Positions 7,925 through 16,366 of a stretch of 64,000 nucleotides of DNA are shown here, piece by piece (positions within the stretch are counted from its first letter, which is position 1; each line of letters starts with the position of its first letter). A model generated the notes under the pieces. It was not told where the DNA came from. It did no database searches and worked only from the letters and a program-made list of their open reading frames with translations. Origin of the DNA: Hydrogenophaga sp. Lineage in GTDB: Bacteria > Pseudomonadota > Gammaproteobacteria > Burkholderiales > Burkholderiaceae_C. The DNA lies in the NCBI GenBank assembly GCA_021154985.1, contig JAJNQE010000110.1, positions 1 through 64,000 on the forward strand. Reading direction: 5' to 3'. The position numbers were made by a program, and so were the translations under genes.

Positions 7925-9934
7925 ATGGCCGTCACTGCCCTCACCGACAGCCTCGACCCCGACGCGCCGCTGGCGCAACGCCACCTGTGGCTGATCGATG
8001 CCATGCGCTGGGTGCGCGGTGATGAAAAGGACGTGCAGGCCAGTGTGGCCCGCGTGCGCGAGTTCCTCGACACCCTGCAGACCGACCCCGAACTGCAGCA
8101 GCGCTGGCGCCGCTGGTGGCAGGGTTTTGTGGAAACGGTGGACATCACGCCGCTGCTGGCCGACCACGGCTTTGCCCCGCGAACGGCCTTTTTGAGCGAG
8201 TTCGGCAACCGCCTGCGCAAAAAGGTCTTGCCGCACACGCCCGAGACCACCGATCTGGGCGAACTGTTCGACTTGCTGCTGCCCACGCGCTTTGACGTGC
8301 GATGGCTCAAGGCGCTGGACAGCGCCACGCTACTGCGCCTGCGCGACCTGCTGGTCGGCACCGGCACGCAGCCGGGCGCCGACACGGCCGACTTCTGGCA
8401 AGTGGCGCTGATGGACGCCATGATTTCCTGCGTGAGCCAGGTGAGTGCCACCGGGTTTGCGTCCGAGATCCGGGTCCGCATGTCGCCCGAAGCCCAGGAA
8501 CAGAAACCGTTTCACCAGCTGCCCAGCGACCTGGAATCGCTGCGCCGGGAAGTGCGGGTGCACGGCGCGCAGAGCCCCGAGGCGCTGGAAGCCGCCACGC
8601 GGCTGCGCGACCAGCTCGACGCCTGCCGCCACGCCGCCTACTCGGTGTACTCGCACCTGGAAGAACACGGCGTGTCGGTGGGCATCGTGTTCCGCTTGCG
8701 GCAGCTGCGCGAGCGCGTGGTGCGGGTGAAGGAACTGCTGGATTGCCTGCAGTCCGACCAGCCCGAGCGGGCCACGGTGGCGCTGCTGGCCGACCTGGCC
8801 CAGGTGGGGCTGGACAACCGCAGCATCCGCTCGCTGATTGCTGCGAGCTCGCACCTCACGGCGGCCAAGGTGGCTGAACGCAGCGCCGAAAGTGGTGAGC
8901 ACTACATCACCCGCAACGCCACCGAATACAAGGACATGCTGGGCAAGGCGGCGGGTGGCGGCGCGGTCATCGGCATCACCACCTGGGTGAAGTTTGCGCT
9001 CTACGGCCTGGGCCTCTCGGCCTTCTGGGCAGGCTTTGCGGCGGGGGTCAACTACGCGGCGTCGTTCGTGCTAATCATGCTGCTGCACCTCACGGTGGCG
9101 ACCAAACAGCCGGCGGTGACGGCGCCGGCCATGGTGGCCAAGCTCAGGGACATCAAGGCGCAAGGCTCGGTCAAGCGGTTTGTGGACGAGGTGGCCAACT
9201 TGTTCCGCTCGCAGGTGGCGGCCATCGTCGGCAACATCGGCCTGGTGGTTCCGGTGGTGCTGCTGATCAGCTCGGTGCTGGCGTTCACCACCGGCAGCGC
9301 CATGGTTGATGAGGAGAAAGCTCGCCACACGCTTCACGACATCAGCCTGCTCGGCCCCACGCTGCTGTTTGCCGCCTTCACCGGCGTGCTGCTGTTCGCC
9401 TCCAGCATCGTGGCGGGCTGGGTGGAGAACTGGTTTGTGTTCCACAAGCTGCACTCGGCCATGGAGCACAACCCACGCTTCACCAACCTGCTGGGCCGGG
9501 AGCGCGCCGCGCGTTGGGCCAACTTCACCCGCACCAACATCTCGGGCCTGGCGGCCAACATCTCGCTGGGCTTCATGCTCGGCCTCACGCCAGCCTTCCT
9601 GCAGTTCTTCGGCATCGGGCTGGACGTGCGCCACGTCACCCTGTCGGCCGGTCAGGTGACGGCAGCGGCCTTCGCGCTCGGCCTCGACGTGCTGCGGGAA
9701 CCCTCGTTCTGGTGGGCGGTGGCCGGCGTCGCGGCCGTCGGCCCGATCAACCTGGGCGTGAGTTTTTACCTCGCGTTCCGCCTGGCCTTGCAGGCGCAAA
9801 ACATCAGCGAGGTCAACCGCCAGCTGATCCGCACCGCGATCAAGCGGCGCATCCGCGTGGCGCCGCTGAGTTTCGTGCTGCCGCCGCGCCACACACCCGA
9901 AAACGACCCCGCCAACGACCCGCACCATGGGTGA
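7925..9934 (+). CDS. Gcr family membrane protein annotated as site-specific recombinase
   Basis: A 669-residue protein of the COG4389 family, widely named site-specific recombinase (gonococcal Gcr). Residues 1-340 are soluble, helical and charged. Residues about 345-620 contain several strong hydrophobic segments, for example around 350-390, 440-470, 485-505 and 545-620, so the protein is predicted to be in the inner membrane. I see neither a serine-recombinase nor a tyrosine-recombinase active-site pattern. The family name therefore looks doubtful and the function unknown. It starts 17 bases after apaG and its stop overlaps the thiL start by eight bases, implying coupled translation. Confidence 0.82.
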   Translation: MAVTALTDSLDPDAPLAQRHLWLIDAMRWVRGDEKDVQASVARVREFLDTLQTDPELQQRWRRWWQGFVETVDITPLLADHGFAPRTAFLSEFGNRLRKKVLPHTPETTDLGELFDLLLPTRFDVRWLKALDSATLLRLRDLLVGTGTQPGADTADFWQVALMDAMISCVSQVSATGFASEIRVRMSPEAQEQKPFHQLPSDLESLRREVRVHGAQSPEALEAATRLRDQLDACRHAAYSVYSHLEEHGVSVGIVFRLRQLRERVVRVKELLDCLQSDQPERATVALLADLAQVGLDNRSIRSLIAASSHLTAAKVAERSAESGEHYITRNATEYKDMLGKAAGGGAVIGITTWVKFALYGLGLSAFWAGFAAGVNYAASFVLIMLLHLTVATKQPAVTAPAMVAKLRDIKAQGSVKRFVDEVANLFRSQVAAIVGNIGLVVPVVLLISSVLAFTTGSAMVDEEKARHTLHDISLLGPTLLFAAFTGVLLFASSIVAGWVENWFVFHKLHSAMEHNPRFTNLLGRERAARWANFTRTNISGLAANISLGFMLGLTPAFLQFFGIGLDVRHVTLSAGQVTAAAFALGLDVLREPSFWWAVAGVAAVGPINLGVSFYLAFRLALQAQNISEVNRQLIRTAIKRRIRVAPLSFVLPPRHTPENDPANDPHHG

Positions 9935-10919
9935 GTTCGAGCTGATCCGGCGCCACTTCCAGCGCGAGGGCCACAGCGTGCGGCCGGCGGTGGCCCTGGG
10001 CATCGGCGACGACTGCGCCCTGCTGCAACCCCAGCCGGGTTTTCAGCTGGCCGTGTCCACCGACATGCTGGTCGAAGGCCGACACTTCTTTGCCGGCGTG
10101 GACCCCGAAGCGCTGGGCCACAAGGCGCTGGCGGTGAACCTGAGCGACCTGGCCGCCATGGGTGCGCGCCCCTTGGGTTTCACCCTCGCGCTGGCGCTGC
10201 CCCAGGCAGACGAGGCCTGGCTCGCCGCCTTCGCGCGCGGCCTGTTTGCGCTGGCCGACCAGCACGCTTGCCCGCTGGTGGGCGGCGACACCACGCGCGG
10301 CCCGCTCAACATCTGCATCACCGTGATGGGCGAGGTGCGCCCCGGCCGGGCCATGCAGCGCAGCCAGGCGCAGGTGGGCGACGACCTCTACCTCACCGGG
10401 CGCACTGGCGAGGCCCGGCTGGCGCTGGAACTGATGCGCGGCACCGACTGGGCCACACAGGCCTGCGGCCCCCAGGCGCTGACCCAACACCCCGAGCTGC
10501 GCCAGCGGCTGGAGCGGCCCACGCCCCGTCTGGCGCTGGCCACGCTGCTCGCGGTGCTGGGCAAGGCGGTGCACGCGGCCATCGACCTCAGCGACGGCCT
10601 GGCCGGCGACCTGGGTCACATCCTCGCGGCCAGCGGCGTGGGGGCCGACATCGCCCTGGCCCAGTTGCCCACCGCGCCCGCACTGGCCCTGCTGCCCGAC
10701 GCCCGGCGCCTCGACTGCCTGCTCAACGGCGGCGACGACTACGAACTGCTGTTCACCGCCGCGCCCATTGCCCGCGCCGCGGTGGAGGCGGCGGCCAAGG
10801 CCAGCCAGACACCGCTGCAGCGCATCGGCCGCATCAGCGCCGCGCCCGGCTTGCGCGTGCTCGATGCCTCCGGCCACCCGGTGGCGGTGTCAGTGCGCGG
10901 CTTCGACCACTTCGCTTGA
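9927..10919 (+). CDS. thiL: Thiamine-monophosphate kinase
   Basis: A 330-residue kinase of the PurM/ThiL fold that phosphorylates thiamine monophosphate to the active diphosphate. Motifs include GIGDDCALL (metal-binding), STDMLVEGRHF, NLSDLAAMGARP, GGDTTRGP, DLSDGLAGDLGHI and NGGDDYELLFTA. The ATG at 9927 overlaps the end of the upstream membrane-protein gene by eight bases. Its last 30 bases overlap the 3' end of the opposing gene at 10890-12482. In related genomes thiL is often followed directly by pgpA; here that gene is reached only after the inserted opposing gene. Confidence 0.96.
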   Translation: MGEFELIRRHFQREGHSVRPAVALGIGDDCALLQPQPGFQLAVSTDMLVEGRHFFAGVDPEALGHKALAVNLSDLAAMGARPLGFTLALALPQADEAWLAAFARGLFALADQHACPLVGGDTTRGPLNICITVMGEVRPGRAMQRSQAQVGDDLYLTGRTGEARLALELMRGTDWATQACGPQALTQHPELRQRLERPTPRLALATLLAVLGKAVHAAIDLSDGLAGDLGHILAASGVGADIALAQLPTAPALALLPDARRLDCLLNGGDDYELLFTAAPIARAAVEAAAKASQTPLQRIGRISAAPGLRVLDASGHPVAVSVRGFDHFA

Positions 10920-12482
10920 GCGCGGGCCGCCGCGCGCGCCGAGCAGCGCGCCCACGATCTGCACCACGCGCTTCTGCTCCAGCCGCCCGGCTTCCACCCA
11001 CACCACCCGCCCCGCAGGCGCACCCACCAGATCGGCCTGCGCCGTGCTGCGGTCGGTGCGGGCATCGAACAGCAGCACCACGCGCTGCAGGTGCGGCGCG
11101 GTGGCCAGCACACCCAGCTCGTGGCGGCAGCCCTGGTTGCGCGCCTGGAAACCGCGCAGGTCCATCAGCACCACATCGGCCTGCGCCACCAGCGCGACCA
11201 GCGCCTGCTGCCAGGTGCTGTCGAAGCAGTAACACTCGTTCAAGCGGTAACGGCCGTCGGGGTCGGGCGCGAGGTCAAAGTCGCGCAGCCGCTCGGCCAT
11301 CTGCGCCCCGTTGGCTACGAAGCGGTCGGCCAGGCGCCCGTCGAGGAAGGTGAACACGTCGTCGGGGTCGATGGTGCGGCTGAGCAGGTCGGTGCCGGCG
11401 ATCAACACGGTGTTGCCCGAGAGGCGCCAGCGCTCGACCACGCGGTCGAACAAGGTCTGCACGCCCGCGTCTTGCTGGAACACGCGCAGCACCAGCAGCG
11501 TGGGCGGTGCGCCGCGCGGCGCCAGCCAACCGCGCAGGGCCCAGGCCGCCAGCGGGATCCACAGCCAGGGGATGAACTGCGTGAGCGCCAGCCAGCCCAC
11601 CGACTCCAGCGCCGTCAGCGCCGAGGCGCCCAGCGCCACCAGCCAGTAGGCCGCCAGCAGGTACCAGAGATCGGAGAAGCGTTTGGCCCGGTAGGCCCGC
11701 GCCAGCGCGCGGGCGATGGCCCAGGCCGGCCAGGCGAGCAACAACCAGGGCGCGACCGCCATCAGGGTAATGGCCGACCAGACGCCCACCGCGCCCACCA
11801 GATGGATCACCCAGGCGGGCGGGTCTTGCGCCCCGCTGGCCATGACCTGCAGCGTCAGCACCGACGAGGCGGCCAGCATCATGAAGATGGGCAGCAAGTA
11901 GGGCGCGACCGCCCGGATGCGGCCGCTGGCGCCGATCACGAGCGTGACCAGCACCGGGATCAGCACCAGCCCACCGAGCCAGCCGAGCGACGTGGCCAGT
12001 GGCTGTGGCGAGATGGAGCGCCACAGCGTGAGGGCCAGCATGGCCAGCAGATACAAGCCGATGGCGCCCAGCGTGCGCCACCACGACCAGCGACGCACCA
12101 ACCCCCAGGTGAGCGCCATGGGCCAGGCGTAGACCACGCCGAGCGTGAGCGCACGGCCCACCGTGAGCAGTTCGGCGCCGTAGACAAACAGCAGCGCCAG
12201 CACCGACTGCGTGATGCCGATCAGCAGGCTCAATGCGCTCACGGCGAACAGGTAACGCCGGCCCGCTTGCTGGTTGGCTGCAGCGTCCAGCACGACGGCC
12301 GGCTTGGCTGGCGCGGGCGTCCCGGTGGCGATGACCGCCTGCGCCGGATCGGGCGGCGGCGAACGTTTCATGAGCGCCAGCATGCGGCGGCGGTACAGGC
12401 CCGACACCGCCCAGGAAGCCGCACCGGTGAGCAGCACGCCCAGCACCATGGCGGTGAGAATGGCACCCGAGTTCAGCTCCAT
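10890..12482 (-). CDS. Multi-pass membrane protein with possible TIR-like C-terminal domain
   Basis: A 530-residue protein of no family I can name. After one N-terminal membrane segment (about 8-29) and a Pro/Ala-rich linker, hydrophobic segments span about 78-325. The soluble C-terminus (about 328-515) begins LLVLRVFQQDAGVQTLFDRV, continues with SGNTVLIAGTDLLSRT, and has ADVVLMDLRGFQARNQGCRHEL (residues 435-456 in part). That last block resembles the TIR helix where a WCxxE-type motif sits, here GCRHE. A TIR-like or nucleotide-sensing domain is therefore possible but unproven. It lies between thiL and pgpA on the opposite strand and overlaps thiL tail to tail by 30 bases, which suggests later insertion. 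Confidence 0.75.
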   Translation of the reverse strand: MELNSGAILTAMVLGVLLTGAASWAVSGLYRRRMLALMKRSPPPDPAQAVIATGTPAPAKPAVVLDAAANQQAGRRYLFAVSALSLLIGITQSVLALLFVYGAELLTVGRALTLGVVYAWPMALTWGLVRRWSWWRTLGAIGLYLLAMLALTLWRSISPQPLATSLGWLGGLVLIPVLVTLVIGASGRIRAVAPYLLPIFMMLAASSVLTLQVMASGAQDPPAWVIHLVGAVGVWSAITLMAVAPWLLLAWPAWAIARALARAYRAKRFSDLWYLLAAYWLVALGASALTALESVGWLALTQFIPWLWIPLAAWALRGWLAPRGAPPTLLVLRVFQQDAGVQTLFDRVVERWRLSGNTVLIAGTDLLSRTIDPDDVFTFLDGRLADRFVANGAQMAERLRDFDLAPDPDGRYRLNECYCFDSTWQQALVALVAQADVVLMDLRGFQARNQGCRHELGVLATAPHLQRVVLLFDARTDRSTAQADLVGAPAGRVVWVEAGRLEQKRVVQIVGALLGARGGPRSSEVVEAAH

Positions 12483-12558
12483 GCAGCCCCCTTCGTCGAG
12501 CGGTCCAGTATCCCGCGGGCGTCATGGGCGGGCAAGACCGCACACCCATAATTCGTCC

Positions 12559-13074
12559 ATGTCAGAGTTCGCCAACGCACCCATGGTCCGCCCCACTTGG
12601 GCCTTTCTCCTGTCCCACCCGGCCCACTTCATCGCGCTGGGCGCGGGCGCCGGCCTGACGCGTTTTGCGCCCGGCACCGTGGGCACCCTGTGGGCCTGGG
12701 CGTCATTTCTGCTGCTGCAGCCGCTGATGTCCGTGCCCGCCTGGGCCGTGCTGATCGGGGTGGGCACGCTGGTGGGCTGGTGGGCCTGCACCGTGACCGC
12801 CCGACACATGCGCGTGGCCGACTCGGGCCACATCGTGTGGGACGAGGTGCTGGCCTTCTGGCTGGTGCTGTGGTTGATGGCCCCGTCGGGTTTCTGGGCG
12901 CAGCTGGTGGCGTTCGTGCTGTTCCGCTTTTTCGACGCGGTGAAGTTCGGCCCCATGGCCTGGGCGGACCAGACCTTCAAGGGTTTCGGGCCGCGCGGCG
13001 GTTTCGGCATCCTGCTCGATGATTTCGCCGCCGCTTTCTGCACCCTGCTGGTGATCGCGCTCTGGACGTTCTGA
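12559..13074 (+). CDS. pgpA: Phosphatidylglycerophosphatase A
   Basis: A 171-residue membrane enzyme that dephosphorylates phosphatidylglycerophosphate to phosphatidylglycerol. Family signatures are GAGLTRFAPGTVGTL, a mid-protein segment with GHIVWDEVLAF (acidic catalytic region), FRFFDAVKFGP and GGFGILLDDFAAAF. About four hydrophobic segments are present. I choose the ATG at 12559 (MSEFANAP); MVRPTW eight codons later is an alternative. It is divergent from the membrane protein at 10890 and is followed two bases later by pncC, a conserved pgpA-pncC pair. Confidence 0.95.
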   Translation: MSEFANAPMVRPTWAFLLSHPAHFIALGAGAGLTRFAPGTVGTLWAWASFLLLQPLMSVPAWAVLIGVGTLVGWWACTVTARHMRVADSGHIVWDEVLAFWLVLWLMAPSGFWAQLVAFVLFRFFDAVKFGPMAWADQTFKGFGPRGGFGILLDDFAAAFCTLLVIALWTF

Positions 13075-13076
13075 CG

Positions 13077-13553
13077 ATGAACACAACCGAACTCGTCGCC
13101 ACGCTGGCGCGCGAACTCAAAGACCGCGGCCTGATGATGGCCACCGCCGAGAGCTGCACCGGCGGCCTGATTGCCGGTGCCTGCACCGAGGTCAGCGGCT
13201 CCAGCGACTGGTTCGAGCGCGGCTTCGTCACCTACTCCAACGCCGCCAAAACAGAGCTGCTCGGTGTGCCGGCTGAACTCATCGGACAGCATGGCGCCGT
13301 GAGCGAGCCGGTGGCGCGCGCCATGGCGGCGGGCGCGCTGGCCCACTCGCCTGCGCACCTCGCGGGGGCGGTGACCGGCGTGGCCGGCCCCACCGGCGGC
13401 AGCGCCGACAAACCGGTGGGCACGGTGTGGTTCGGCTGGGCCACCCCGGCCGGTACCGTCACCGAGCACCAGCGCTTTGACGGCGACCGCGCCGCCGTGC
13501 GCGCTGCCACCGTGCGGCACGCGCTCGCCGGCCTGCTGCAGCGCCTGCCCTGA
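13077..13553 (+). CDS. pncC: Nicotinamide-nucleotide amidohydrolase (CinA C-terminal domain protein)
   Basis: A 158-residue stand-alone CinA C-terminal domain that deamidates nicotinamide mononucleotide in NAD salvage. The family core is TAESCTGGLIAG (active-site Ser and Thr region), SSDWFERGFVTYSNAAK, GAVSEPVARAMA and GVAGPTGGSADKPVGTVWFGW. No N-terminal competence domain is present, as in E. coli PncC. It begins two bases after the pgpA stop, so the two are translated from one transcript. Confidence 0.95.
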   Translation: MNTTELVATLARELKDRGLMMATAESCTGGLIAGACTEVSGSSDWFERGFVTYSNAAKTELLGVPAELIGQHGAVSEPVARAMAAGALAHSPAHLAGAVTGVAGPTGGSADKPVGTVWFGWATPAGTVTEHQRFDGDRAAVRAATVRHALAGLLQRLP

Positions 13554-13575
13554 AATCCTTGCAGTGCACCGCCCC

Positions 13576-14718
13576 ATGGAGCCGTTCAAGAACCTGATCA
13601 ACGTCGGCACCGTGACCAGCGCCGGCCTGCACCTGCAACGCGCCTGGACCGGCTTCGACCGCCCCCGTTTCGAATCGCTGGCCAACAGCGGTCTCGACAC
13701 ACTCGAACTCAAGGCGCGCATGCTGCAACTGGCCGACGCCCTGAGCGCCACACTGCCCACCGATTTCAACGCCGCGTGCCAGGTGCTGGAAACCAGCCTG
13801 GCGCCGCCCCTGCCGATGGACGCCAAGGGCGAGCCTGAGGGCCTGACCACCGCTCAGGCGAGCACCGGCCTGGCCGGCTGGGTGATCTGGTCCATGGGCG
13901 AATTCGTGGCGCGCCACGGCCAGCACGACGTGCCGCGCGCGCTCGCCTGCCTTCACGCGCTCACCCAGCGCTCCACCGCCGAGTTCGCGATCCGCCCCTT
14001 CATCCAGCAGCAGCCCGACGCCGTGTGGCCGGTGCTGGCGCGCTGGGCCAACGACCCGAGCGCGCACGTGCGCCGGCTGGTGAGCGAGGGCAGCCGGCCG
14101 CGCCTGCCCTGGGGTCTGCGGCTGCAGGCGCTGGTGGTCGACCCCGCGCCCACGCTGGGACTGCTGCAAAAACTGCAGGACGACCCCAGCAGTTACGTGC
14201 GCCGCAGCGTGGCCAACCACCTCAACGATATCGCCAAAGACCACCCGGACCTGGTGGCGCGTTGGGTGAAGGACCATCTGGTCAAGGCCACGCCCGAGCG
14301 CAGCGCGCTCCTGCGCCACGCCAGCCGCAGCCTCATCAAACAGGGCCATGCGCCCACGCTGGCGGCCTGGGGCCTGGCCAGCGGTTTGAAGGGACAGGCC
14401 GGACTGAGCCTGTCCGCGATCAGCGCGTCGGTGGGCGAATCGATCGCACTGGGTGTCACGCTGCGCTCGACCTCGCGCCAGCCCCAGCCGCTGGAGATCG
14501 ACTACGCCGTGCACCACGTGCGCGCCAACGGCAGCACCTCGCCCAAGGTGTTCAAGGGCTGGAAGCTCACGCTGGCGGCGGGCGAACACCGCACGCTGGA
14601 CAAGCGCCACAGCCTCAAGCCGGTGACCACGCGCACGCTCTACCCGGGCCTGCACCGCATCGAGCTCCGGGTCAACGGCCTGACCGTGGCCGAAGCGGCG
14701 TTCGAACTCAAGCCCTGA
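13576..14718 (+). CDS. AlkC-like DNA alkylation repeat protein
   Basis: A 380-residue protein of helical HEAT-like repeats (about 60-285) ending in a beta-rich domain (about 286-380). The segment HVRRLVSEGSRPRLPW and later SSYVRRSVANHLNDIAKD fit the COG4335/AlkC branch of DNA alkylation repeat enzymes. Known AlkC proteins excise 3-methyladenine and carry an immunoglobulin-like C-terminal domain, which this tail could be (TLYPGLHRIELRVNG). I assign the ATG at 13576 because the longer frame overlaps pncC. It lies 22 bases after pncC on the same strand. Glycosylase activity is inferred from family only. Confidence 0.82.
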   Translation: MEPFKNLINVGTVTSAGLHLQRAWTGFDRPRFESLANSGLDTLELKARMLQLADALSATLPTDFNAACQVLETSLAPPLPMDAKGEPEGLTTAQASTGLAGWVIWSMGEFVARHGQHDVPRALACLHALTQRSTAEFAIRPFIQQQPDAVWPVLARWANDPSAHVRRLVSEGSRPRLPWGLRLQALVVDPAPTLGLLQKLQDDPSSYVRRSVANHLNDIAKDHPDLVARWVKDHLVKATPERSALLRHASRSLIKQGHAPTLAAWGLASGLKGQAGLSLSAISASVGESIALGVTLRSTSRQPQPLEIDYAVHHVRANGSTSPKVFKGWKLTLAAGEHRTLDKRHSLKPVTTRTLYPGLHRIELRVNGLTVAEAAFELKP

Positions 14719-14761
14719 ACGTCTGCACAGCACACCGTTGCCCCACAGGAGACACCCGCAC

Positions 14762-15679
14762 ATGACCCCCGACTGGTTTGCAGGATTCGAGTTGCAACAG
14801 ATCCAAACCCAGGGCGCCCACGCAACCCTGCGCGTGGGCGGCCGCCCCGATGGCCCCGTGCTCGTGCTGCTGCACGGCTTTCCGCAAACGCATGTGATGT
14901 GGCAGCGCGTCGCGCGCGAGCTGGCGCCCCACTTCAAGCTGGTATTGCCCGACCTGCGCGGCTACGGCGATTCGTCACACGCGCCTGGTGAGAGCGACCA
15001 CAGCACCTACAGCAAACGCGCCATGGCGCAGGATGTGGTGGATGTGCTGGACGCGCTGGGCATCGACTCCTTTTTCCTGTGCGGCCACGACCGGGGCGGG
15101 CGCGTGGCGCACCGGCTGGCGCTGGACCACCCAGGCCGTGTTCGCAAGCTGTGTGTGATCGACATCGCGCCCACGCTGGACATGTACGCCCGCACCGACA
15201 TGGCCTTTGCCCGCGCCTACTACCACTGGTTCCACCTCATCCAGCCCGCGCCGCTGCCCGAGCTCATGATCGGCGGCAACGCACACGCCTACTTGCACGC
15301 CAAACTCGGCGGCTGGGGCTCGGCGCAAGACGGCACGCGACTGCCCCACATCGAGCCACAGGCCCTGGCCGAGTACGAGCGCTGCTTCTGCCGCACCGAA
15401 GCCATCCACAGCGCCTGCGAGGACTACCGCGCCAGCGCCGGCATCGACCTGGAACACGACCGCGAGAGCCGCGAGCGCGGTGAGCGCATCGCCTGCGACA
15501 CGCTGGTGCTCTGGGGCCAGCGCGGTGTGGTGCAAAAAATGTTCGATCCGCTCGCGCTCTGGCAGGCCCAATGCGCCGGCACCGTGAGCGGCGAGGCTGT
15601 GCCGGCGGGCCACTTCATCCCCGAAGAACGGCCCGAAGCCACCGCAGCCGCGCTGCGCAACTTCATGACCCCCGACTGA
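14762..15679 (+). CDS. Haloacetate (fluoroacetate-type) dehalogenase, alpha/beta hydrolase
   Basis: A 305-residue alpha/beta hydrolase whose nucleophile is an aspartate: GHDRGGR gives Asp110, Arg111 and Arg114. His155-Trp156 (YYHWF), Tyr222 (EDYRA), Asp134 (VIDIAPT) and His284 (AGHF) fill the other positions. In characterised fluoroacetate dehalogenases the same set binds carboxylate and fluoride and completes the triad, with nearly the same spacing. The predicted reaction is hydrolysis of haloacetate to glycolate and halide. A good GGAG ribosome site precedes ATG 14762. It is followed after nine bases by a glutathione transferase gene. Confidence 0.87.
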   Translation: MTPDWFAGFELQQIQTQGAHATLRVGGRPDGPVLVLLHGFPQTHVMWQRVARELAPHFKLVLPDLRGYGDSSHAPGESDHSTYSKRAMAQDVVDVLDALGIDSFFLCGHDRGGRVAHRLALDHPGRVRKLCVIDIAPTLDMYARTDMAFARAYYHWFHLIQPAPLPELMIGGNAHAYLHAKLGGWGSAQDGTRLPHIEPQALAEYERCFCRTEAIHSACEDYRASAGIDLEHDRESRERGERIACDTLVLWGQRGVVQKMFDPLALWQAQCAGTVSGEAVPAGHFIPEERPEATAAALRNFMTPD

Positions 15680-15688
15680 AAGGCCCCC

Positions 15689-16351
15689 ATGCTCACCGTT
15701 CACCACCTCAACAACTCGCGCTCGCAGCGCGTGCTCTGGCTGCTCGAAGAGCTGAGTGTGCCGTACCAGATCGAGCGCTACGAACGCGACCGCCAGACCA
15801 TGCTGGCGCCGGCTGCATTGAAGAAGGTGCACCCCCTGGGCAAATCACCGGTGGTGACCGACGGGCAGGCCACGCTCGCGGAGTCGGGCGCGATCATCGA
15901 ATACCTCGTGGAGCGCTACGGCGAGGGCAAGTTCTCGCCCGAGCCGGGCACGCCCTCGTTTCTTCGCTACCGCTATTGGCTGCATTACGCCGAGGGCTCG
16001 CTGATGCCGCCGCTGCTGATGAAGCTGGTGTTCGACGAAGTCGAGAAAGCCCCGCTGCTGGTGCGCCCGATCGCCAAAGCCATCTCGGCCACGGTGCACA
16101 AGCGCTTCATCACACCCAACCTCACGCAGCACCTCGACTTTCTCGAAGGCGAACTCGCCACATCGAACTGGTTTGCCGGCCGCTCCTTCAGCGCGGCCGA
16201 CGTGCAGATGAGTTTTCCAGTGGAGGCCGCTGCCGCGCGCGCGGGCTTGAACGAGAGCCGCCCCAAGCTCATGGACTGGCTGCGCCGCATCCATGCGCGC
16301 CCGGCTTACCAGCGTGCGCTGGTGCAGGGTGGACCGTTTGAGTTGAAGTGA
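15689..16351 (+). CDS. Glutathione S-transferase family protein
   Basis: A 220-residue soluble protein with an N-terminal thioredoxin-like domain (HHLNNSRSQRVLWLLEEL, then HPLGKSPVV and the glutathione-binding LAESGAIIEYL) and an all-helical C-terminal domain (SFSAADVQMSFPVEAA). It is expected to conjugate or reduce electrophiles with glutathione; the substrate is not evident. It lies nine bases after the haloacetate dehalogenase gene and probably shares its transcript, so a role in handling halogenated or electrophilic compounds is possible. It converges on the SEC-C gene. Confidence 0.92.
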   Translation: MLTVHHLNNSRSQRVLWLLEELSVPYQIERYERDRQTMLAPAALKKVHPLGKSPVVTDGQATLAESGAIIEYLVERYGEGKFSPEPGTPSFLRYRYWLHYAEGSLMPPLLMKLVFDEVEKAPLLVRPIAKAISATVHKRFITPNLTQHLDFLEGELATSNWFAGRSFSAADVQMSFPVEAAAARAGLNESRPKLMDWLRRIHARPAYQRALVQGGPFELK

Positions 16352-16366
16352 CTTGTTGGCGCCGGT

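Noticed and set aside
7925..9934. Integrase or mobile element next to apaG
   Set aside because: The family name suggests a recombinase, but no att sites, repeats or catalytic motifs are seen and the gene is in a conserved operon.
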